Positions 1 to 7,774 of a stretch of 64,000 nt of DNA are shown here, one piece after another. The stretch lies in contig CAYIHX010000019.1 in the NCBI GenBank assembly GCA_964363305.1, positions 3,690-67,689 of the forward strand, written 5' to 3'. This stretch comes from CAYIHX01 sp964363305 (GTDB lineage: Bacteria; Bdellovibrionota; UBA1018). The translations under genes were made by a program, and so were the position numbers. Position 1 is the stretch's first letter. Every line of letters starts with the position of its first letter. A model generated the notes under the pieces. The model was given only the letters and a program-made list of their open reading frames with translations, was not told the DNA's origin and did no database searches.

Positions 1-94
1 GGCGAATGAAGTACTGCGGAGCGGAAAAAGCTGCGGGCTGTGGCAGTGGGCCGAGCTGTCCCTGCTCGGAAATTTGTACGCCGCGGGGCCGTTA
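1..94 (+). CDS. Possible 3' end of an unknown gene (partial)
   Basis: A frame open from the left edge ends at TAG 92-94 and gives a Cys-rich tail with pieces such as GCGSGPSCPCSEIC. A good intrinsic terminator follows at 114-153 on the same strand, so some gene on this strand must end near here. Which frame is really coding cannot be decided from 30 codons. The product is not recognised. Confidence 0.25.
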
Positions 95-113
95 GCTGGA
101 AAAGTTTTATGCG

Positions 114-153
114 GGCCTCGGCAGCTTCGGCGGTCGAGGCCTTCCCTTTTTTT
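114..153 (+). terminator. Intrinsic terminator
   Basis: GGCCTCG (114-120) can pair with CGAGGCC (135-141), and the hairpin is followed by TTCCC and seven T. It would end a transcript entering from the left edge and separates that from the HNH gene at 216. Confidence 0.6.
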
Positions 154-215
154 GTATCGTGTTGATCTAGGCTCTCATGGGTTTTGGCTAGCCTCTATGC
201 TAAGATGGTGCGCAT

Positions 216-548
216 ATGTCCCGCAAACCCGACGACTACTTCATCCTCGACGCCGCCCATATCGATCCCGCGCGCCTGAAGCGCGAGCGGGAGAAAGCGC
301 GCGAGCTGCGCAAGTCGGCGGCGTGGAAGCGCAAGCTCGCGGCGGGTCTCTGCCATTACTGCGGTGAAAAATTCTCCGCGAAAGGGCTCACGCTCGACCA
401 CCTCGTGCCGCTTGCGCGCGGGGGCACTTCGACCTTGGGCAACTGCGTGCCCGCGTGCAAGAAGTGCAACTCCGAGAAGGGCCTGCGCACGCCGGTCGAG
501 GATATCTTCGCTCAGCTTGAGGCCGAGCGCCGCGCGCGCGGGGAGTAA
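216..548 (+). CDS. HNH endonuclease domain protein
   Basis: A 110-aa protein with a compact HNH/zinc-finger nuclease fold in its second half. A first zinc pair is CHYC (about residue 47), the HNH core reads LDHLVPLARGG with the following N in LGNCVP, and a second zinc pair is CKKC, followed by N and S. The basic, helical N-terminus (KREREKARELRKS) may bind DNA. The family cuts DNA using a beta-beta-alpha-metal site. There is no restriction partner, phage gene or methylase beside it, so its role is open. The ATG at 216 has no clear Shine-Dalgarno sequence, and a TATGCT box lies at 196-201, so the message may have a very short leader. Confidence 0.85.
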   Translation: MSRKPDDYFILDAAHIDPARLKREREKARELRKSAAWKRKLAAGLCHYCGEKFSAKGLTLDHLVPLARGGTSTLGNCVPACKKCNSEKGLRTPVEDIFAQLEAERRARGE

Positions 549-589
549 GCGCGAGCGTTGTGAGCGGGCGAGTAAGTGTGCGAGCGCGC

Positions 590-656
590 GGGAATTTCAT
601 TCCCGGAGCGGCGCAATGAAGCGCGTTCATTGCGCCGCTCCGGGAATAGGATTCCC
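590..656. repeat. REP-like palindrome, copy 1 of 2, flanking the RAYT gene
   Basis: Perfect 22-bp arms lie at 599-620 and 626-647 with a 5-nt loop GCGCG. The symmetry extends imperfectly to 590-656. The core arm reads ATTCCCGGAGCGGCGCAATG. It matches the second copy at 1621-1687 almost base for base, including the flank ATTCCCACTYG to its right. The two copies bracket the RAYT transposase. Confidence 0.9.
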
Positions 657-682
657 ACTTGCTCGGAGCGCTGACCGCAGGA

Positions 683-1495
683 TTAAGGAATAAGGTCCTT
701 TCTCAAAAAGCGCGGATCTCGAATCAAGCTCAGTAGCGCGGACTGTTCCGCGGCCGGAAGCGCCCCCGCCCTTTCTCGGCGTCCATAGAGTGTAGAGAAT
801 GGAAGCTCGAGTGCGCGGGCGACCCGAGGTCCCGGCTGCTCGAGGACATCCACGAGGAGGGGAATCGCCCGGCGTGAAATCTCCAGGCAGTCTCGAGCGA
901 GAGACTTCGGGCTGCGACTGTAGTGGCGGGCGGCTGCTTCGACGGCGCGAGGATGCGCGAGCCAAATTTCGCTCGGGCTGGTCCGTAGCGATGGAGGAGC
1001 AGTGCCGGCGATCGCTACGCTGGGGTCTCCAGAGAGGTAAGAATGCAGGGCGGGAATGCTACCCACCTCTTTTTGCTTCATCCACGATTGAAGCTGCTTC
1101 ATTCCGACCCACGGTTGAGCGGTTAGCCCCAGGACGTCCCGATAGGTCGACCACTCCCACTCGAGCGGATCAGCGCAAAGGCGCTTGCGGCAAGGGTTCA
1201 GAAGCACGTACCGAATCTGGCGAAGAAGGTGATGTTGATCACGTACCGGCTCGGGAGGCGGTGGCGACTCCCACCGGGTCCCGGGCATCCGTGCGAGTGC
1301 GCGAGTGAGTTCGTTGATCGCGGGCCCGAGCTCGGAAAGGACGGCGAGGCAGTGAAAATGATTCGGCATGATGATCGCCGCAGCCACTTGTGAAAACGAC
1401 CGCTGAAGACGCTGCCAAAGCCAGTGGCAGGCTGCGCGTTCATTGAAGGGTGTGGCTCCCCAGCGTGTTCTCATCGTGATGTGGAAGAATTTCAT
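683..1495 (-). CDS. REP-associated tyrosine transposase (RAYT, Y1/HUH family)
   Basis: A 270-aa single-domain Y1 transposase. The HUH metal-binding motif is HFH (residues 46-48, in MPNHFHCL). The helix carrying the likely catalytic tyrosine is QIRYVLLNPCRK (Tyr96), followed by the family's conserved WSTYRD. RAYTs nick single-stranded REP hairpins and are usually single-copy, domesticated genes without IS ends. Here palindromes of the REP type stand on both sides (590-656, 1621-1687), as expected for the RAYT's own substrate. After residue 120 the C-terminal half is longer than in minimal RAYTs and includes a stretch (SLARDCLEISRRAIPLLVD) that may be an extra helical DNA-binding part. No IS-style terminal repeats or target duplication were seen. 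Confidence 0.88.
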   Translation of the reverse strand: MKFFHITMRTRWGATPFNERAACHWLWQRLQRSFSQVAAAIIMPNHFHCLAVLSELGPAINELTRALARMPGTRWESPPPPEPVRDQHHLLRQIRYVLLNPCRKRLCADPLEWEWSTYRDVLGLTAQPWVGMKQLQSWMKQKEVGSIPALHSYLSGDPSVAIAGTAPPSLRTSPSEIWLAHPRAVEAAARHYSRSPKSLARDCLEISRRAIPLLVDVLEQPGPRVARALELPFSTLYGRRERAGALPAAEQSALLSLIRDPRFLRKDLIP

Positions 1496-1620
1496 GTGGG
1501 AATTGAAAGCAAGGAGCGTGCTCGTGTGAGGTCCTGGGAGGAGGCAGGCCCGTATCCTGTGCGGTCGGATTTCGGACGCCTAGAATGACATCGCTACGGT
1601 TGAGTGGGGAAGGTTGGGTT

Positions 1621-1687
1621 GGGAATCCCATTCCCGGAGCAGCGCAATGAAGGCGCTTCATTGCGCTGCTCCGGGAATGGGATTCCC
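1621..1687. repeat. REP-like palindrome, copy 2 of 2, flanking the RAYT gene
   Basis: Perfect 31-bp arms at 1621-1651 and 1657-1687 with a 5-nt loop GGCGC. The whole 67-bp unit is the same length as copy 1 and nearly identical to it. It lies between the start of the RAYT gene and srkA, about 85 bp ahead of the srkA start codon, and as RNA or single-stranded DNA it would form a very stable hairpin. Confidence 0.95.
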
Positions 1688-1771
1688 ACTCGCCCGGGCG
1701 CGCCCCGCGCGCAACACGCGAGCAGCGCTCGACTCGGCGCCGCGCCCGCGCTACCCTCGGAAGCACACTGC

Positions 1772-2785
1772 ATGGATGCAAAGAACTCCTTCTTCTCTCT
1801 GACGCCTGAGCGCGTCCTGGCCGCCGTCGAGGGCGCGGGCTTTCAGGCTACGGGGCGCTGCTCGGCGCTCAATAGCTTCGAGAACCGCGTCTATGACGTT
1901 GAGCTCGAACCGGAGTCGGTGCCCTCACCCGCGGACGGGGGCACCCCTCACCGCAGCTATTATTCGCGCGTCGTGAAGTTCTATCGGCCCGGTCGATGGT
2001 CGCGCGAGCAGCTCCTCGAAGAGCATGAGTTTCTCCATGACCTTCAAGAAGACGAAATCCCCGTCATTGCGCCGATTCAGTTTGACGATGGCACGACTTT
2101 ACGTCAAATCCCTGACAGCGGGATCTACTACGCGCTTTTTCCCAAGGTGGGAGGGCGGGCCCCCGATGAGCTCACGGAAGAACAGCTTCGGCAGATCGGT
2201 CGTCTCATCGGGCGCATTCATGGGGTGGGCGCTCGCAGGCCGGCACCGCATCGAATCGAACTTTCGCCGCTGACTTATGGTCGGCAAAACCTGCAGTACC
2301 TGCTTGAGCAGCGCTGGATCCCTCCCGAGTTCGAATCGAGATATCGCAATGCCGTTGAGCGAATTTGCGGTAGGATTGAACCTTGGTTTGAGAAGGTGCA
2401 GGTTCAACGCATTCACGGCGATTGTCACTTGGGCAATCTGTTGTTCAGTCAAGAAGGTCCGGTTTTTCTTGATTTCGACGACATGGTGAGAGGGCCGGCC
2501 GTGCAGGACCTCTGGCTTCTCCTCCCCAACCGGGGGGGCGGCAATCAAAGAGAGTTGGAGTCTTTGTTGGAAGGTTATGAGGAGATGAGGTCGTTTCACC
2601 GGTCGCAGCTGAAGTTGATCGAGCCACTGCGGGCGCTGCGGTTCGTGCACTACACCGCCTGGCTGGCGCGTCGCTGGGAAGATCCGGCTTTTCCACCGGC
2701 CTTCCCGCAGTTCAACTCCCATCGCTACTGGAACGATGAGACGGCGGATCTCGAACAACAGCTTCGACTCATTGAGGACGCATGA
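1772..2785 (+). CDS. srkA: SrkA/YihE-type stress response Ser/Thr kinase
   Basis: 337 aa, the usual size of the SrkA (RdoA) family, which has a choline-kinase-like protein kinase fold and protects cells under envelope and oxidative stress. The catalytic loop HGDCHLGN, the metal-binding FLDFDD and the downstream HYTAWLARRW segment are all typical. The N-terminal LNSFENRVY is the family's nucleotide-binding signature. The ATG at 1772 was chosen because it restores the family N-terminus; the longer open frame upstream runs through the palindrome at 1621-1687. The stop overlaps the start of mepA by 4 nt, which suggests co-transcription. Confidence 0.9.
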   Translation: MDAKNSFFSLTPERVLAAVEGAGFQATGRCSALNSFENRVYDVELEPESVPSPADGGTPHRSYYSRVVKFYRPGRWSREQLLEEHEFLHDLQEDEIPVIAPIQFDDGTTLRQIPDSGIYYALFPKVGGRAPDELTEEQLRQIGRLIGRIHGVGARRPAPHRIELSPLTYGRQNLQYLLEQRWIPPEFESRYRNAVERICGRIEPWFEKVQVQRIHGDCHLGNLLFSQEGPVFLDFDDMVRGPAVQDLWLLLPNRGGGNQRELESLLEGYEEMRSFHRSQLKLIEPLRALRFVHYTAWLARRWEDPAFPPAFPQFNSHRYWNDETADLEQQLRLIEDA

Positions 2786-3951
2786 TGAAAGTGATGAAAA
2801 ATTGGACAGTGACGATTTTCGGTGTTTTAGCTCTCTGTATGGCTTCGGCGCGTGCCGAGCAGCCGGCCGTCTATCTTCCTGATCTTTTTCCGGACGTTCC
2901 GGCCACCGATTACCTGGCGGCTTCGGATGGCGAGCCGGACGTAGGCTTTTGCTCGAAGTGGAATCCGGAGTGGGGCCTGCGTGGCCATCAATGCTGCGGA
3001 AATCGCCGGGCCTACAAGTCGAAGATCAAGTCGAATCGATGTTCGCCTCGAAGGTGGAAGTCGAGCTACTGCGACGAGATGACCGAGGAACAGCGCGAGT
3101 ACACGCGCGCGGCCGTGAACGGAGAGCTGGGCGATTTGCTTGATGTCATCATCGGAGACATGAACCGCCGCATTCGGAATCAGGCTCAGTGTAGCGTGAG
3201 CAACGGGTTCTTGGCTTGGGGTCGGAGGATTATTCCCACGGACCAGAATCGCATCCGCCTGAGAACGCCCTTTCGTTGTACGGATTTCGGAACCGATGGC
3301 ATGGTGGGCATGCTTGAATGGCTGGGCCATGAGGTCGATACGCAATACCAGGCTCCCGAGTTTTCGCGGGTCAGCGTTCTCGTGGGTGACATCGCCGCGC
3401 CTCGAGGCGGCTGCCTCGCGGGGCGTTTCGGGCGGCGGGGACATCTTTCCCATACGTCGGGGCAGGACGTAGACCTTGGTTTTCTTCATGCCAAGGCGAA
3501 GCAAGCGTCGCCGGCGGCCTTTACCAAGAGCTTTGACGGCGATGAGAACTGGTGGTTCATCAAGAAAATCTTTCAGAACCCGTTTGCATGCGTGAAGATG
3601 ATGCTGCTCGATCACCGTCATATTCGTCGACTCGCAAAAGCGGCAGGCAATGATCCGCTTTGGCCCATGCTACGACCCTACATCAAGCATGCCCGCCACC
3701 ATCGAAACCACGTTCATGTGCGGCTGGGTGAATTTCCGGGAGCACCCGGTTGCGATGCAGGCCCCGAAACTATTTTGGAAGAAGAGGAAGGCGATCCAGG
3801 TGACGCGGACCTTGAGCCCACGCCCGGGGTGGGGCTGCCGTTGGTTGAAAACACGGTGATCAACACGGATCGTTCGCCCGCGACGTTGGCTCGCCCGATT
3901 TTTCATTTTGCGACGCCCCTTCGAACTGCCGTCGGCCCGAGAGCATATTGA
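2782..3951 (+). CDS. mepA: Penicillin-insensitive murein endopeptidase (M74), MepA-like
   Basis: 389 aa with a Sec signal peptide (cleavage near ASARA-EQ). The LAS-type zinc site is present: GHLSHTSGQDVDLGF provides His and Asp ligands and HRNHVHVRLG the final histidines. MepA enzymes cut the D-Ala-mDAP cross-links of peptidoglycan in the periplasm. The N-terminal region has many Cys residues (CSKWNPEW, CCGN, CSPRR, CDEM), suggesting disulfides. The last 80 residues are an acidic, Pro-rich tail outside the usual domain. The start overlaps srkA by ATGA. Two further ATGs lie a few codons in (2785, 2794). Confidence 0.9.
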   Translation: MMKVMKNWTVTIFGVLALCMASARAEQPAVYLPDLFPDVPATDYLAASDGEPDVGFCSKWNPEWGLRGHQCCGNRRAYKSKIKSNRCSPRRWKSSYCDEMTEEQREYTRAAVNGELGDLLDVIIGDMNRRIRNQAQCSVSNGFLAWGRRIIPTDQNRIRLRTPFRCTDFGTDGMVGMLEWLGHEVDTQYQAPEFSRVSVLVGDIAAPRGGCLAGRFGRRGHLSHTSGQDVDLGFLHAKAKQASPAAFTKSFDGDENWWFIKKIFQNPFACVKMMLLDHRHIRRLAKAAGNDPLWPMLRPYIKHARHHRNHVHVRLGEFPGAPGCDAGPETILEEEEGDPGDADLEPTPGVGLPLVENTVINTDRSPATLARPIFHFATPLRTAVGPRAY

Positions 3952-3973
3952 TCTATTTTTCGAGCCGGAGATA

Positions 3974-5758
3974 ATGAAGGCATCCATGGGTATCGTTCCA
4001 TCGTCGGCTCCGTCCCCGGTTCTCTTTTCGGCGAAGACCCGCGCTCATTCGCTCAAGCGTCTGCAGGAGGAGACCTTCGATCTCCTGGTCATCGGCGGAG
4101 GCATCACCGGAGCCGCCGTCGCGCGAGACGCCGCGATGCGGGGCTTGAAAGTCGCGCTCGTCGAGAAAAGCGACTTCGCCTTCGGGACCTCTTCTCGGAG
4201 CAGCAAGCTGATTCACGGGGGGTTGCGGTATCTGGAGAAGTTCGAATTCAGCCTCGTGTTCGAAGCGCTGAGAGAGCGAACGCTTCTCTTGAAGACGGTG
4301 CCGACGCTCGTGCGGCCTTTGCCGTTCTATTTTCCGGTCTATCGCAAGGATCGCCCCGGCAAGTTCATTCTCGGGTTAGGGATGTGGTTCTACGACATGC
4401 TGGCCCTTTTTCGCACCCCGGGCTTTCATCGCTCCCTTTCGAAACGCAGCATGCTCAGGGAAATCCCTGCGCTGCGCGCGGAGGGTCTGAAGGGTGGCTA
4501 TCGATATTTCGACGCGTCCATGTGGGATGACGTGCTCGCGATTGAGATCGCCCGCTCGGCCCAGGGCGAAGGCTCCGCGATCGTGAATTATGTGGAGGCG
4601 CTCGAGCCAGTGTGGAGCGGCGGGACGCCTGAGAAGGGAGCGATTTCCGGTTTTCGAGTCAAGGATCGCGAGCCGGAAGCGCTCGGTGGGAGTCCGGCCA
4701 CCGACTTTGTCGTCAAGGCGAAGCGGACGGTCGTGTGTCTGGGGCCGTACACGGATTTACTCGGCCCGAAGCTTTCGAAGGGTTGGAAGCCAAGGCTGAG
4801 CCCGAGTAAAGGCGTCCATCTGGTTTTTGACCTCGGGCGGATTTCCGTGCCTGGCGCGGTGGTGATGACTCACCCGGAGGATGGGAGAATCGCGTTCGTG
4901 ATTCCGCGTCCTGATTACGGAACCGGGGTCGTGATCGTCGGGACGACTGATGGATCGACCGGCGATGATCCGGACCGAGCGGAGATCTCGAGCGCGGACG
5001 TGAGCTACCTTCTCGATCTGTTGAATCGTTTTTTCCCGACGCTGGGGCTCAAAACCTCGGATATCCTCAGCGGTTATGTAGGTGTGCGTCCGTTGGTGGC
5101 GTCGTCCTCAGGCATTGGGGCGGACTCAGCAGCTCTCCAGAAGGTGAGCCGGGAACATCATATCGAGGAAGGGCCCGGAGGCGTCGTCTGGGTAGCGGGC
5201 GGGAAGTACACCACTCATCGTACGATGGCGGCTGAGGTCGTTGATACGGTACTGAAGCGCTGGACGCTGCGGCATCAGGAAGGGCTCGCGCCCGAGGGGC
5301 CTGGGCTGCTGAAAGAAGCACTGACTCGGAAGCCCCCATCCGGGGGTCTCAGTGGAGTAGAAATTTTGGAGGCGAAGATCGCCGCACTTCGGGACGGAGT
5401 GAGGGTCCATCCTCGGCTTTGGGAGCGCTACGGAGCCGCCGCGCCGGAAATTGTCGCTTTGAATACCGCTCATCCGTCGATCAGCGGTATCAGTGACCCT
5501 CCGGGGTTTCCTTTCCTTGAAGCGCAGCTTCGGTTTTTGATGCGGTACGGGATGGTGATGCATCTCTCCGACTTTTACTTTCGTCGAACGGGTCTCTTTC
5601 TTTCGCGGGCCGACCATGGCTTGCCGTGGCTCGATGCACTTTCTAAAATTTGGGCAACTGAGCGCGGCCTGGGTGGCGAAGCCGCAGGCCGTGAACGCAC
5701 TCGAACCGAGGGGCAGATCGTGGAGCGCGTGGCTGCGGTGCCGGGCTCCAAATTTTAA
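3974..5758 (+). CDS. glpD: Aerobic glycerol-3-phosphate dehydrogenase
   Basis: About 594 aa. The FAD Rossmann motif VIGGGITGAAVARDA is followed by the GlpD signature GTSSRSSKLIHGGLRYLE. It oxidises glycerol-3-phosphate to dihydroxyacetone phosphate and passes electrons to quinone at the inner membrane. ATG 3974 and ATG 3986 are both possible; the second has GAAGG 5 nt upstream. The last residues (VAAVPGSKF) do not look like GlpD: they are encoded by GGCTCCAAATTTTAAG, which resembles the palindromic element at 12539-12606, so a half-element may have replaced the native C-terminus. It converges with the MlaD-like gene 13 bp downstream. Confidence 0.92.
   Translation: MKASMGIVPSSAPSPVLFSAKTRAHSLKRLQEETFDLLVIGGGITGAAVARDAAMRGLKVALVEKSDFAFGTSSRSSKLIHGGLRYLEKFEFSLVFEALRERTLLLKTVPTLVRPLPFYFPVYRKDRPGKFILGLGMWFYDMLALFRTPGFHRSLSKRSMLREIPALRAEGLKGGYRYFDASMWDDVLAIEIARSAQGEGSAIVNYVEALEPVWSGGTPEKGAISGFRVKDREPEALGGSPATDFVVKAKRTVVCLGPYTDLLGPKLSKGWKPRLSPSKGVHLVFDLGRISVPGAVVMTHPEDGRIAFVIPRPDYGTGVVIVGTTDGSTGDDPDRAEISSADVSYLLDLLNRFFPTLGLKTSDILSGYVGVRPLVASSSGIGADSAALQKVSREHHIEEGPGGVVWVAGGKYTTHRTMAAEVVDTVLKRWTLRHQEGLAPEGPGLLKEALTRKPPSGGLSGVEILEAKIAALRDGVRVHPRLWERYGAAAPEIVALNTAHPSISGISDPPGFPFLEAQLRFLMRYGMVMHLSDFYFRRTGLFLSRADHGLPWLDALSKIWATERGLGGEAAGRERTRTEGQIVERVAAVPGSKF
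5736..5758 (+). repeat. Possible half-copy of the GGCTCCAAA palindromic element
   Basis: GGCTCCAAATTTTAAG matches the arm GGCTCCAAAAGTTAAG of the palindrome at 12539-12606 in 12 of 16 positions. Both supply the last codons and TAA stop of a gene. No inverted partner arm was found here. Confidence 0.35.
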
Positions 5759-5771
5759 GTGAGTTACAAAC

Positions 5772-6623
5772 TCAGAACAAATGAACCTTCATCCCTTCCT
5801 TTTGCAGGAAGGTCCGAATCGTCTTGGAGTCGAGCGGTTCGAGGCGCCAGAGCAATTCGTAAAGAAGCTTCTGCGTTTTCTCGCCCTCGGGTGTGCCCAT
5901 TTTCGAGGTGATCTTCTTTACGTCCTGCGTGATCACGATGAGGTTGTCGACCAGCTTGGCCAAGTCAGTCTTGAAAACCGCGCTCTTGTCGACCCAGGCG
6001 AGCGTCTTGTTGAGACTGCCGCTCAGTTTATAGATGAGGTCGAGCGAGCGAGCTAAGTCGCCCTTGTTCTCTTCGATGATGTCGGCGATCTTCCCGGCCA
6101 GGTCGAAACTCTGCGAAAGCAGTTGATCGATGCGAGGAGGGTCGACACCCGCCACGGTGGCGCCGGCTTGCAGACGTGGCGCACCGAAGGTTCCGGGCGT
6201 GATCTCGATGTATCTTTCTCCGATAATACCCGCCAGGTTGATGTAGAACCGACTGTTTTCGCGCAGGCCCAGGGCGGCGTCTTTGCGCACGGACACCTTC
6301 ATCCGGAGCGGAAGCACGGCCTTGCTGTCGGGATCAGCCGCGGAAACCGAAGCTTCGCCTTCGGCGCTGCCTGGCTCCTTAATTCCTACTTTTGAAGCGG
6401 CCGTGGAGACGAAGAACTCGATGCGTTCGACCTTGCCGACTTTGATGCCTGAAACTCGAACGGGTGAACCGACCTCGATGCCGCCGGCAAAGTTGTAAGT
6501 GACGTAAAAGGTCTGAGATTGTTGAAAGGGATTCTCGACTCCGATTGCCCAAGCGAACACAAGAGCGAGAATACCGGTGCCGAGGACGAGCCCCCCAACC
6601 TTGGCTTCATTCGTAAGTTTCAT
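5772..6623 (-). CDS. MlaD-family MCE domain lipid transport protein
   Basis: 283 aa. An N-terminal signal anchor (residues about 10-27, GLVLGTGILALVFAWAIG) is followed by one MCE domain with the typical GSPVRVSGIKVGKV and GERYIEITPG. MCE proteins anchor in the inner membrane and form hexameric rings that pass phospholipids across the periplasm. The C-terminal half is helical (DLAGKIADIIEENKGDL), as in PqiB/Mce tails, rather than stopping after the MCE domain like short MlaD. An insert rich in Ser/Ala/Asp interrupts the MCE domain near residues 75-100. It is the last gene of the 9172-5772 leftward operon and overlaps the HD-GYP gene by 4 nt. No MlaE or MlaF gene is nearby. Confidence 0.85.
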   Translation of the reverse strand: MKLTNEAKVGGLVLGTGILALVFAWAIGVENPFQQSQTFYVTYNFAGGIEVGSPVRVSGIKVGKVERIEFFVSTAASKVGIKEPGSAEGEASVSAADPDSKAVLPLRMKVSVRKDAALGLRENSRFYINLAGIIGERYIEITPGTFGAPRLQAGATVAGVDPPRIDQLLSQSFDLAGKIADIIEENKGDLARSLDLIYKLSGSLNKTLAWVDKSAVFKTDLAKLVDNLIVITQDVKKITSKMGTPEGEKTQKLLYELLWRLEPLDSKTIRTFLQKEGMKVHLF

Positions 6624-7771
6624 GCTGCTTTATTCTGTAGCACGTCACGGGCTTGGACTTCCACCACCTCGGTTGCCTGGTTCAGATCGTTTTCGTTAAA
6701 TTTGTTTCTAAACCACTTCATGATGGTGGCAAGTACCTCGGGGTTGAAGAATTCAGGGAAGGTACGGACCTTCTCCATCTTTTCGATTTCGTCGAAGGCC
6801 TCCCGCAACGTTCGGGGCTGGCCGTCCCAAAGGCCCGTAGAGAACTTGGAAAGCATGTCGGCGAGGGCCAGGATCTGGGCGATGTCATCGACCTTGAAGC
6901 CCTTCAGATTCTGAGGGTAGCCGCTACCGTCGAACTTTTCATGATGCTGGCCCACGATGGTGAAGACGCGTGGGTTGGTCTTTGGATGGAAATCTTTGAT
7001 CAGCTCGTTGGAGTACTGCACGTGCAGGCGGTAGGGGTTGTCCTGCGGAGGCGAGAAGCCCTTGCTGATCAGGGGAATGCACTGGACGGGAACCTGGGTG
7101 AGGCCGACATCGTGAATGAGGGCCGCAAAGGCGAGATCGGCCACGAGGGCCTTGTCGATCCGGCCAAACGCCATGGATAGGACGACCGCGTAGGTCGCCG
7201 TCGTGATGCCGTGTTGGAGGTGTGCGTCCCCCTCTGCGGCACCCCAGATTTCGGCCGCGACGCTTTCGAGGTGTTCGGCCGTTGATTCGAGGATGTCCTG
7301 CACCATCTGCTTCATCTTCTTGTCTCGTGCGCCCTGTTCCTTGGCATTTTTCGCGGTCGTCGCCTCGGCTAAGGCATTCTGGGCGGCTTTTGCGACGACG
7401 ACCTGCTTCTGGTCTTTTGTGAGCTCCTTGGAATCCATGACGGCCGTGATGAAGGCTCCCTCGTGGGTTTGCTTCGCCGCGACCGGGGGCGGAGGAAGAG
7501 GCGCGGTCGGTACTACCGCCGGTTCGACTGGAGCCGCGTGGTAGGCGCGAAAGGCGGCTACATCGCTTTTGTGGATCCAGATCTGTTTGAGGTGGCGGTT
7601 GCGGTATTTATTGAGAACCTCGGCGCTCGGTGACTCGCCATTCCGGAGGAAGACGATGACGTGCGCGTTGGCTTGAAAATAGAGATGAACATCGAAGGTG
7701 AGGACCTTGCCGGCCTTGATCGTATCGAAGGACGCTTCGAAGTAGTCCGAAATACTCTTCGATCGGATCAT
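6620..7771 (-). CDS. HD-GYP domain protein (cyclic-di-GMP phosphodiesterase type)
   Basis: 383 aa. The C-terminal domain has the HD pair (LIHDVG, residues 220-221) and the HD-GYP signature HHEKFDGSGYP (276-286), so the metal-binding and GYP residues needed for c-di-GMP hydrolysis are present. The N-terminal 80 residues resemble the small DUF3391-like domain often found before HD-GYP. A Pro-rich linker (PLPPPP) and an Ala/Lys-rich helix (about 115-155) join the two parts. No receiver or membrane domain is present, so it is cytoplasmic. It starts 3 nt after the 465-aa gene and overlaps the MCE gene, so all three are probably one transcript. Confidence 0.88.
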   Translation of the reverse strand: MIRSKSISDYFEASFDTIKAGKVLTFDVHLYFQANAHVIVFLRNGESPSAEVLNKYRNRHLKQIWIHKSDVAAFRAYHAAPVEPAVVPTAPLPPPPVAAKQTHEGAFITAVMDSKELTKDQKQVVVAKAAQNALAEATTAKNAKEQGARDKKMKQMVQDILESTAEHLESVAAEIWGAAEGDAHLQHGITTATYAVVLSMAFGRIDKALVADLAFAALIHDVGLTQVPVQCIPLISKGFSPPQDNPYRLHVQYSNELIKDFHPKTNPRVFTIVGQHHEKFDGSGYPQNLKGFKVDDIAQILALADMLSKFSTGLWDGQPRTLREAFDEIEKMEKVRTFPEFFNPEVLATIMKWFRNKFNENDLNQATEVVEVQARDVLQNKAA

Positions 7772-7774
7772 GGG

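Noticed and set aside
683..1495. IS200/IS605 insertion sequence
   Set aside because: The transposase is of RAYT type and flanked by symmetric REP-like palindromes, with no TnpB, no IS ends and no TTAC-like target sites.
2099..3621. Two long antisense frames in srkA and mepA
   Set aside because: Both fall over clear catalytic motifs of the sense genes and begin without signals.
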